A stretch of 64,000 bases of DNA from Lumbricus rubellus (Eukaryota > Annelida > Clitellata > Crassiclitellata > Lumbricidae): positions 18,720,935-18,784,934 of the forward strand of contig OX243821.1 in the NCBI GenBank assembly GCA_945859605.1. Reading direction: 5' to 3'. A program made the translations under genes and the position numbers. Of the stretch, positions 54,508-64,000 are shown piece by piece. Every line of letters starts with the position of its first letter. Position 1 is the first letter of the stretch. Under the pieces are notes generated by a model, which saw only the letters and a list, made by a program, of their open reading frames with translations, had not been told where the DNA came from and ran no database searches.

Positions 54508-54677
54508 TATTTCCGTTTTGCTTAATAATTATCTAACAATGTCATGGATAAAAGAATTCATTCATTGAGGACATAAATGCGAATCTCTGCTATTGCTCGT
54601 ACTCAGGCCCATACAAGGACAAGGGCCCATATTATAATAGGCCCCCCATACCTATATCACTTATACGTGAAAATATC

Positions 54678-54872
54678 CAGGCTTTTTTAACGTACAGTTG
54701 TACACAAAATGTGCAGGTCTAAATGGACTTGGGCGGCTGTATAGAAGCACTTATGTACAGTTAAAACTGGCAAAAAATGGTCATTGTCCTTCGATTGGAA
54801 GTAATTTACCATGGAGGATGGGAAAGGAAAAGAAGGGGTTGTGCAGTTCTAAAAATTCCTTAAAAGCAGCAT
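54678..54872 (-). mobile_element. hAT-like MITE family A
   Basis: CAGGCTTTTTTAACGTACAG at the left and CCTTAAAAGCAGC at the right; TGAAAATATC lies on both sides. Confidence 0.82.
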
Positions 54873-55194
54873 TGAAAATATCGCATTTTCGACTCCCAAC
54901 CCAACCCCGGCTGAAAAAGACGGTTTTAACAGCGCTGTAATAAACCGCATGCATCTGGGTAATATCTCTGTCGCTGCTCGTACTTCTTTGGCAGTGCCAG
55001 TCCCAAGCCAGGAGAAAAGAGGAGGGCGAATCTAATCATCTTTGATATGACGCCGTGCCGTTAAAGAGCAACAAAACATCTGAGTAAACCATAATAAAAT
55101 ATGATATTATTCATATAAGGCGTAAAGCCAATGAGAGACCACGCATGTCTGTCTGTCTTTACGTCTGTCTGTATGTATGTATGCATGCATATTT

Positions 55195-55290
55195 ATTTAT
55201 CAACTTCTATGTAGCGCCGCTTTAAGACATTCTCTACTCAGAGGCGCTCCCGACTACAGCGCGGACATTGCATCGGAGTTTCACATATGT
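55195..55290 (-). mobile_element. SINE 3' fragment
   Basis: TATGTAGCGCCGCTTTAAGA, CTCAGAGGCGCTCCCGACTA, GCGGACATTGCATCGGAG. Confidence 0.75.
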
Positions 55291-55527
55291 GACCCGTCTG
55301 ACCAAAACCAGTCGGATGTCGAAACCCACACACTTCTGATATAATGGCCAAAATGTGAAAAAAGCACATGTTTTAAACGCATTAAAACATTTGCGAAAAT
55401 CTTATTTTTTATTATATAGTTTTAATGATATTTTCATGATTTTGTGATGTTTAATGTTTAAATAATTCAAATAATTTTATATAGTTAAATAAACGTGATG
55501 TATGCCTCCCTGACATGTACAAATATG

Positions 55528-55742
55528 TGAGGCGGGGTGGTTTAGTGGTGGCGTCGTTGCCTTGGAGCCTTAAGCTTCGAAGTTTGAATCCACATCGCCG
55601 CGTAGGGACCTTGGGCAAGTCCTTCACTCACAATTACTCAGCGCTTCGGCGTGAAACTTCGATGCAGTGTCCGCTCTGCATTCGGGAGCGCCTCTGAGTA
55701 GAAGCTTGAAGATGCGCTATAACAAGTGCACATTAAAACAAA
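55528..55742 (+). mobile_element. SINE, full length
   Basis: GAGGCGGGGTGGTTTAGTGG head, GAAGTTTGAATCCACATC (B-box region), TGGGCAAGTCCTTCACTCAC, TTCGGGAGCGCCTCTGAGTA tail, CAAGTGCACA end. Confidence 0.92.
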
Positions 55743-56204
55743 CAACATAATACAAATAATGCATGCATATAAGTACAATAACACATGCAGAACTATACAT
55801 GTATGCAAAAACTATACATGTATGCGACTATGCGTGTATGCAAGAATCTACTTAACTCAGTATATACTGTATACAAATAGGAAGTCGCTGCCGGTGCACA
55901 TTGCACAAGCATCTGTTGTGTACAGCGTGGGTCAAAAATTAAGTCTCCGCGATTGGTTTAACGGTTGAGGGGAGCTGTGCGCATGACAAACGATACCCCA
56001 GGCGATGACTTCCGGTCGATCGAAGCGCGAAGAAGGGAGGGAGGGTGGGAGGAAGGAGGGTGAGAGGGAGGAAGGAGGGTGAGAGGATGGGGAGGGATGC
56101 AACGGGTGGCGATGGAGGGGGAACCGCGTGGGTGAGGGGAGAGGTTGGGAAGGGATGGAGTGAGGGTTTGAACCGAGGAGGTGTCTAACAGTAGAAGGAA
56201 TGAA

Positions 56205-56205
56205 T

Positions 56206-56262
<57 letters not shown>

Positions 56263-56480
56263 ACAGAGAGAGACAGATAGACAGATAGAGAGAGAGACGA
56301 GAAAGAGACAGACAGACATACAGACAGACAGACAGACAGACAGTCAGGCAGAGAGACACAGAGAGAAAAAGACAGTGACAGAGAGAGACAGAGATAGAGA
56401 CATATAGACAGAGAGACAGACAGGCAGGTAGGCAGGCAGACAGACAGACACAGAGAAACAGGGACAGAGGCAGAGAGAGA
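56205..56480. repeat. (GA)n then (CAGA)n microsatellite
   Basis: A GA run at 56210-56258 grading into CAGACAGACAGA. Confidence 0.95.
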
Positions 56481-56577
56481 CCGAAAGACAGATTCAGGGC
56501 TCAGTCACGGCACGGCAGAGAGAGAATGTAAAAAAACGCAGAAAAAAATGCAAAAACGTACAGCAGGGATAGAAGAA

Positions 56578-57095
56578 TGAATATATATATATATATATAA
56601 ATAATTATGCATATAATATAATTTATATATATATATAAATGTGTGTGTGCATGTGTTCGGAGTCTATACATGAGGAAACGACAGCATGATATAGGATAGA
56701 AAAAAACGATATAGGAATATAGGGTGCATGGTCCATCCGGCTCCATATAAATCGATATATACACAAATATATATATATATATATATATACATATTTATAT
56801 AATGTATATACATAATATATATACATAACTATATAAAATATATATACATAATATATACACACACATGTACACAATTATATCAAACATATATACATAATAT
56901 ATATACACATACACAATATTACACATATACATAATTATATAAAATATATATACATGATATATATACATATATATACACACAAATATACATAATATACAAA
57001 CATACAGATATACAAATATACATATATACAATGTCATATATATTTACACGTATATACACAAATATATATCTATAAAGGGTCTATATATATACATG
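56578..57095. repeat. AT-rich (TATA/CATA)n low-complexity region
   Basis: TATATACATAATATATACA-type repeats throughout. Confidence 0.93.
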
Positions 57096-57389
57096 CAAAT
57101 ATTTTATGCTGAACGAACGGACGCGGATGAAAGGAAGAGTGGAGGAGGGTAGGAGAGGATGGAGGAAGAAGAAGAAGATGATGAGACACCAGCTGCATGT
57201 GACACCAGCATCATCATTCTGTCGTCAAGTGTCTCGTGTGCATGCGACATGTTTCATATATTCCCACCAGATGACGACGACGACTAAGAAATGGCGGGAA
57301 AAAAATCAACGATCTATTCAATGCATTATGAGTATTTCTATACAATCATATATATATATATATATATACTTATATATATATATATATAT

Positions 57390-57520
57390 TTGTATGGACT
57401 TGTTATTGCGCCCCTTCAAGCTCTCTACTCAGAGGCGCTCCCGAATGCAGAGCGGACACTGCATCGGAGTTTCCGGCTTCAAGACAATGACGCCACCACT
57501 AGACCACCGCGCCCCACAAA
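57390..57520 (-). mobile_element. SINE with internal deletion
   Basis: The tail (TTATTGCGCCCCTTCAAGCT, CACTGCATCGGAGTTTC) joins directly to head sequence (CCGGCTTCAAGACAATGACG, CACCGCGCCCC), skipping about 65 bp. Flanked by TA runs. Confidence 0.88.
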
Positions 57521-57521
57521 T

Positions 57522-57813
<292 letters not shown>

Positions 57814-58149
57814 TTATGCATGTAAAATGCTTATAATATATATATATATATATATATGCATGTATATTATTATATTTGTGAATAATGTATACAGTGCATG
57901 TTTATTATATACTTTGTAATGTATGCAATTATACATTGACGCACGCACACACTCCGCATCCAATCCCCCTCCACCCCCTAACCCTCACCCCCAACCATCC
58001 ACCCATACCCCCCACAAGCACAAAGTAGCTTATAATCTGGAGAGTTTGCATATCTAACGGTTAATTACTAAAATGCTAAACAATTATTATAAGCCTAAGG
58101 AAACTAAGAGCAACAGCATTAAATGACAAATGCATAATGGTTGACTTAC

Positions 58150-58195
58150 AGTCGTATAACAAACGCACTGGTAATATCCTGCGTCTTTTTCCCAT
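58150..58195 (-). CDS. Possible short first coding exon (15 codons)
   Basis: Minus-strand ATG at 58195 opens MGKRRRILPVRLLYD and ends in phase 1 at a strong GTAAGT donor. It could be a first exon of the NIT-like gene, the only nearby minus-strand gene lacking its 5' end, but that would need a further exon to fix the phase and about 12 kb of repeat-filled intron. Weak evidence. Confidence 0.15.
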
Positions 58196-58377
58196 ATAAA
58201 TGAAGATAATCCTTAAAAGAGGTGTTCTAGTTTAATGTCACTTGCTCCACTGTCGGAGGGAGCTTCTTTAGTATAATTCACTCAAACAGTAGGAGCAGAA
58301 TTATTATGATGCTCTTCTTCTATAGGGCTATAGCCAAATTATCTTCAGACGCTAGAGAGATCTTTCCATATACTTGC

Positions 58378-58640
58378 ATACATGCATACATGCATGTATA
58401 CATACATACATACATACATAAATACATACATACATACATACATACATACATACATACATACATACATACATACATACATACATACATACATACATACATA
58501 CATACATACATACATACATACATACATACATACATACATACATACATACATACATACATACATACATACATACATACATACATACATACATACATACATA
58601 CATACATACGTACGTACATACATACATTCATACACAAATG
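58378..58640. repeat. (CATA)n tetranucleotide microsatellite
   Basis: About 55 nearly perfect CATA units; open in several frames on both strands only because of its composition. Confidence 0.97.
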
Positions 58641-58819
58641 CATGCATAAATGAGTTCATACATGTGCGAACCCACGAATACACGCATACATCAATGGCTT
58701 TGTATACAGAGTGTGGAATATATTTATAATTAGAAAAAGCGCATAATAAATACATAGAGATGTAATCGATGCTATGTTCGCTGAAGAACAGCACCATATA
58801 GGCCTACAACGGGTCAGTA

Positions 58820-60090
58820 TGCCTGTCTGTCTGTCTGTCTGTCTGTCGCATACACGCATACATACATACATACAAGAAAAGAGATACGGATATAGAAGTA
58901 GTCTGTCTGTCTGTCTGTCTGTTCGCCTTTCTGTCTGTTTGTCTGCCTGCCACTTGGCTTGTCTGTTTATCGGTCAGTCTGCTTATCTGTCTGTCTATCT
59001 GCATGTGTACCTGTCTGCCTGGCTATCTGTCTGTCTGTTTGTCTTTTCGTCTGTCTTTTGTGCCAGTGTGACTGTCTGTCTGTTTGTTTATCTGTCTGTC
59101 TGTGTATATGTCTGTCTGCTTATCTGTGTCTGTCTGTTTGTCTTTTCGTCTGTCTTTTGTGCCAGTGTGACTGTCTGTCTGTTTGTTTATCTGTCTGTCT
59201 GTCTGTCTGTCTGTCTGTGTATATGTCTGTCTGCTTATCTGTGTCTGTCTGTTTGTCTTTTCGTCTGTCTGTGTGCCAGTGTGACTGTCTGTCTGTCTGT
59301 TTATCTGTCTGTCTGTCTGTCTGTGTACATGTCTGTCTGCTTATCTGTGTCTGTCTGTTTGTCTTTTCGTCTGTCTGTGTGCCAGTGTGACTGTCTGTCT
59401 GTCTGCTTATCTGTCTGTCTATCTGCATGTGTACCTGTCTGCCTGGCTATCTGTCTGTCTGTTTGTCTTTTCGTCTGTCTTTTGTGCCAGTGTGACTGTC
59501 TGTCTGTTTGTTTATCTGTCTGTCTGTGTATATGTCTGTCTGCTTATCTGTGTCTGTCTGTTTGTCTTTTCGTCTGTCTTTTGTGCCAGTGTGACTGTCT
59601 GTCTGTTTGTTTATCTGTCTGTCTGTCTGTCTGTCTGTCTGTGTATATGTCTGTCTGCTTATCTGTGTCTGTCTGTTTGTCTTTTCGTCTGTCTGTGTGC
59701 CAGTGTGACTGTCTGTCTGTCTGTTTATCTGTCTGTCTGTCTGTCTGTGTACATGTCTGTCTGCTTATCTGTGTCTGTCTGTTTGTCTTTTCGTCTGTCT
59801 GTGTGCCAGTGTGACTGTCTGTCTGTCTGTTTATCTGTCTGTCTGTCTGTGTACATGTCTGTCTGCTTATCTGTGTCTGTTCGTCTGTCTGTTCGGCTGT
59901 CTGCTTGTCTGTGTGTTTATCTGTATTTCTGTCTATCTGTCTGTCTGTGTATATGTCTGTCTGCTTATCTGTTTATCTGTCGTTCTGTCTGTGTCTGTGT
60001 GTCTGTCTGTCTGTGTCTGTGTGTCTGTCTGTCTGTCGTCTGTCTGCATATTTATGTTTGTGTGTGTGTCTGTCTGTCTGCCTGCCTGTC
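58820..60090. repeat. (TCTG)n-derived array with ~105-115-bp higher-order repeat
   Basis: The marker GTGCCAGTGTGACTGTCTG recurs eight times at spacings near 100-115 bp between 59059 and 59815. A block of about 430 bp (59000-59400) recurs at 59430-59830. Confidence 0.93.
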
Positions 60091-60309
60091 TGTTTCGTGG
60101 TCAGCAGCAGCGGCGGCAGATGTTCGCAGACATCGTCCATCGGTCAGTCGTCGGTCGGAGATATAATTACTGGGCAGCGAGTGAAATGAATGGATGGATA
60201 GAATAGGGATGGAATAGGAATAGAATAGGTGGATGGATAGAATAGCGATGGAATAGGAATAGAATAGGTGGATGGATAGAATAGGGATGGGAAGCACCGC
60301 AGCTCCAGA

Positions 60310-60794
60310 TTCTATGCATGCAGCGATGAACACTTATTGAGAGACAGACAAAGACGGGGAGGGAGGAAGGGAGAGACAGAGACACACTCATATTGAGAGA
60401 GAGACATACACAGAGAGACACACAGACGGCTAGATATATAGAGACAGACACGAAGGCATGCAGAGTCAGAGACAGGAGATATATAGAGAGAGAGACAGAA
60501 GGAGACACAGATAAGGACAGAGACGGACATACAGAGAGAGTGAGAAAGACAGACGGACATACAGAGAGAGAGAGACAAAATAATTAAATCTACACAGGAA
60601 GAGGCTGAGGTCGCGAGATAGAGAAAACGACGAATTATTGGCTAGAAAAGAGAGATATAGTGAAAGAGAGAGACAGGCAGGCAGGCAGACAAACAAACAG
60701 ACAGACAGATATACTTATATATGTAAATATATATAAAGAGTGTGAGAGAAAGAGGGAGAGAGATATATGAGAAATACAACATACAGACAGACAT

Positions 60795-60835
<41 letters not shown>

Positions 60836-61050
60836 TAATGAGACAGAATCATGGACACAGATGCATTCACATGTATCGGTAAAAGATACAAATAGAAGCA
60901 GTAATGAAGAGAAAGACAAAATAATGTATAGACACAAAGCCAGTGATGCAGACTATTACAGAGGCACGTGTGGATAGATAAAGACACGGGCAGTGACAGA
61001 AGCAGACAGAAGCAGACAGAGACAGACAGACAGACAGACAGACATGCAAA
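60310..61050. repeat. Degenerate GAGACAGA repeats
   Basis: Purine-rich GACA/GAGA repeats with a (CAGA)n block at 60783-60835; no gene. Confidence 0.93.
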
Positions 61051-61239
61051 GAAAGCTACAATGGAAGACTCGGAAGAACATACAATGGAAGGGAAATTAG
61101 ACAAACAATAGTTCAGACAAAGAGGAATAGAACAATGGAAGAACCAGAGCAATGGAGGAAGCAGAGACACGGAGCATCGTAGGAACAATAGGAAAAGACA
61201 ATGGAAACAGAAAGCGACATAATGATAACATTAGAAGAA

Positions 61240-62390
61240 CTATTCATTTCATTTCAGACAGTTATATAGCGCCTCCAAGAATATCTACTCAGAAGCGCTT
61301 CAGACCCAACCACGGCTGAAGAGAACAGTCTTGAGAGTAGAGTAGAACGTAGTCTCAAATGCTGTAGGCCAGTGGTGCACAACGTCCGGCCCGCGGGCCA
61401 CATCCGGCCCGCGACGGGTTGTCAAGTGGCCCGCGATGACCAACAGGAAAGGCAACTATTTAAGAGCCAAAATTAACATTAAGTCTCTTCTTCTTCTTTT
61501 CTCTCCTCCGTCCGGTCGCGCCGACGATGAGTCATTTACATGACGTTAATCGTCATATAAAAGTTTCTTGGTCATTTTGCCAGGCGGTGACCATTCCTCT
61601 CCTGGTAGGCCTAGGGTAAGGAGGCCGTTGGGTCCTATCGGACCTCTTCCAGCCTTAGGTGTCCTTCCAGCACCTGCCTTCTGCGTTGGCCAGCTGTTTC
61701 AGGATACTTGGTGAGCCTACGTCCACCTCGCGTGATACGTCTTAGGATGTCCTTCGGCTGAGGCCTTTTCCTCTGATGGCATAGCCTCACCAAGCATTCC
61801 CCTACTTTGCTGTTCACCCTCCCACCGCTCTGAGGTGCAGGTCGGACTTTGGGAAGGGGGGAACTTAAGTCTACAGTGGCGCAAACCTCTACATGTAATC
61901 ACAGTATAAATAATTAATAATTTCAGGCAGAAGCACACAACTTTCGCCGTCATCTTTATTGTCTTTTGTTGTATCTTTTCGTTGTATTGACTGCGTGATT
62001 AATAATTTTACCTTTTTCATAACGGTTGCAAATACGAAATGACCGAAAGTCGGAAGCGAAAGGTTGCCGTTTGGCCCGCGAAGGGTTTAAGAAATCGATT
62101 AGTGGCCCTTGGCTGAAAAAGGTTGTGCACCACTGCTGTAGGCATTAGACGTAGTTCCACAGGAAGCCCATTTCAGGTTGCAGGGCCAACGACAGAAAAG
62201 GCACGGCGCTGCGCAATAGAAGTGCGTGACCAGGGGACAAGAAGCTCAGCCTGCTTACAAGAGCGGAGGGAGCCACGGCGCTGGACGCTTAGGGTGGAGC
62301 AACACAGCTCCTGCAAATAAACAGGGGCCACACCCGCGAGACAGCGCCAAACCAAGAAAGATATTCGGTAAGTGACCCTTTGTGAGAAAG
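61240..62390 (-). mobile_element. CR1/L2-like LINE 3' end interrupted by a hAT-like element
   Basis: The minus strand reads YRISFLVWRCLAGVAPVYLQ, ELCCSTLSVQRRGSLRS and RTSIAQRRAFSVVGPAT, the conserved C-terminal end of CR1/L2-type reverse transcriptases. After the insertion at 61370-62135 it resumes with STLKTVLFSRGW and the tail GGCGCTATATAAC. 5'-truncated, as usual for LINEs. Confidence 0.85.
61370..62135. mobile_element. hAT-like element, 766 bp, nested in a LINE
   Basis: Ends CAGTGGTGCACAACGTC and GGTTGTGCACCACTG; perfect target duplication CTGTAGGC at 61362-61369 and 62136-62143. Subterminal GGCCCGCG motifs at both ends. The interior has a 60-codon minus-strand frame (HQRKRPQPKDILRRITRGG) that I cannot assign. 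Confidence 0.92.
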
Positions 62391-62394
62391 GGAG

Positions 62395-62660
62395 CCAGAT
62401 AGATAATGAGGACACAGAGAAACAGACAATGGAAGAACCAGAATAACAGAACAAATGAAGAACAACAGTAACAGAACAACGGAATTACCAGAATAACAGA
62501 ACAATGAAAGAACCAGAATAACAGAACAATAGAAGAACAAGAGAAACAGAACAATAGAAGAACAATATAAACAATAACGGCAAAACAATATATGAACAAT
62601 AGAAGAACAAGAGTATAACAGAACAATGAAAAAACTAGACAAACAGACAATGAAGACACA
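62395..62660. repeat. ~27-bp degenerate repeat (ACAGAACAATGGAAGAACCA)
   Basis: About nine imperfect units; a related stretch lies at 61080-61200. Confidence 0.85.
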
Positions 62661-62999
62661 AAGAAACAAACAACAGAAGAAGAGAAAGAAAGACAGACAA
62701 TGCAACATACAGACAACCTGAGACAAGCATACTTTTGAACAGACGTAGGCAAACGGCGCACAATGCGTTCGAAACGTGAGATGCACGAAAGCCCTAAAAC
62801 GACAATGAATAGCCGCCATATTGTCATGCTTGCTCTTGTTCCAACCGCGGGTCACGAGCCCCCAGGGATCGACCTACAATGACCCGGGGCAATAAAAACA
62901 AGTCATAATTCCCTACGTCTCTCCGTCCACCCCCCCCCCTACGCACCACCCCCCTCCGTAACCATGGAAATGCGTACTTCGCTCCAATTGGACGAAAGC

Positions 63000-64000
63000 T
63001 TGAACTGCCGGTGTGTGGCAGCATGAGTGTCTGACATTGGCTTGAGTCTTCTAACAAATGGCAGCATGACAGCTTCTTCAAGTGCGGCATGACACTCTCA
63101 TGAGATTGGGCATGTCGCCGCTGAGAGACTGACATCTCTTCGTAGTTAAGACCATTGTGCTGTCGCTTGTAAATAAAGATGTCATGCCGTCACTGATGAC
63201 ACTGACAACCAACCGTCACACATGACACCGTCACGCAATCGTTCAAGACGATGTCATGCCGCCGTTAAGTATACTGACAACTCTCCTGTATACGACTGAC
63301 AACTTAGGCTATCACTCATGCTGCCACTTATTATACTGACAACTTTTACATAATTATGACACTATCATAAAGCCGTCAGGCAACCACTGACAACTCTGAC
63401 AACCTTCACTAATGACAACGTCATGCTATCACTCATGAAGACGTCATGCTGACACTAAATACACTGACAACTCTCGCAAATGGCAACATCATGCCATTAC
63501 TCATAAAGATGTCATGCTGACAATAAATATATTGACAACTCTCGCAAATGGCAGCATCATGGCATTACTCCTGAAGACGTCATGCTGCCACTAAATATGC
63601 TGACAACTCTCGCAAATGGCAACATCATGCCATTACTCATAAAGATGTCATGCTGACAATAAATATATTGACAACTCTCGCAAATGGCAGCATCATGGCA
63701 TTACTCCTGAAGACGTCATGCTGCCACTAAATATGCTGACAACTACCGGGTATCGCAAATGACAACATCATGCCACCACTCATGAAGACGTCATGCTGCC
63801 ACTAAATATGCTGACAACTCTCGCAAATGGCAACATCATGCCATTACTCATAAAGATGTCATGCTGACACTAAATATACTGACAACTACCGGGTATCGCA
63901 AATGACAACATCATGCCACCACTCATGAAGACGTCATGCTGCCACTAAATATGCTGACAACTCTCGCAAATGGCAACATCATGCCATTACTCATAAAGAT
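63000..64000. repeat. 68-bp satellite with 136-bp dimer structure, running off the window
   Basis: The unit runs CTGACAACTCTCGCAAATGG, CAACATCATGCCATTACTCA, TAAAGATGTCATGCTGACAA, TAAATATA. Two variants (CATGCCATTACTCATAAAG and CATGGCATTACTCCTGAAG) alternate. Units degenerate towards 63000, the array edge; ACTACCGGGTATCGC insertions mark two units. Confidence 0.95.

Noticed and set aside
58378..60166. Long Tyr/Ile/His and Cys/Leu/Ser/Val frames
   Set aside because: Translations of CATA and TCTG repeats, open in several frames and on both strands.

Overview
The window is a gene-poor, very repeat-rich piece of an animal nuclear genome. Genes have introns, split codons join in phase across GT-AG boundaries, and SINEs, LINE tails, hAT-like MITEs, minisatellites and microsatellites fill most of the space. 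The palindrome TAGGCCTA is scattered throughout. The gene families (a PAIP1 orthologue with PAM2 and MIF4G, an F-box protein, a NIT-domain-like membrane receptor) and the repeat texture fit a marine invertebrate. An echinoderm or other invertebrate deuterostome is my best guess, but the sequence does not prove it.

I rebuilt three complete minus-strand genes exon by exon, and the 3' part of a fourth. (1) 3596-6435: a 4-exon gene of 403 aa with an F-box-like segment and a beta-rich, propeller-like C-terminal half. (2) 9154-14454: a 6-exon gene of 305 aa, a coiled-coil protein with a poly-alanine tail. (3) 23399-35130: a 10-exon gene of 403 aa, a clear poly(A)-binding-protein-interacting protein 1 (PAIP1) with two PAM2-like motifs. 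(4) 43613-45957: the last two exons of a NIT-domain-like transmembrane protein whose cytoplasmic tail carries five 16-residue repeats. A possible plus-strand first exon lies at 16671-16722, in the third copy of a roughly 330-bp triplication.

Layout: 1-3.4 kb holds short palindromes, a hAT MITE, a SINE and other dispersed repeats; 3.4-6.4 kb the F-box gene; 6.4-9.1 kb repeats; 9.1-14.5 kb the coiled-coil gene with triplet-rich introns; 14.5-22.6 kb a non-genic stretch with the triplication and nested hAT elements; 22.6-35.2 kb PAIP1; 36.5-41.7 kb a 4.8-kb hAT-like element holding an 86-bp satellite; 43.6-46 kb the NIT-like gene; 46-64 kb almost wholly simple repeats, a 2.2-kb 43-bp minisatellite, LINE/SINE debris and, at the right edge, a 68-bp satellite running off the window.

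The genes are not an operon and show no shared pathway. The main theme is repeat expansion: satellites grown inside a transposon, tandem arrays that start at PAIP1 splice acceptors, and a coding minisatellite in the receptor tail. Families were assigned by eye from motifs; no database search was run.
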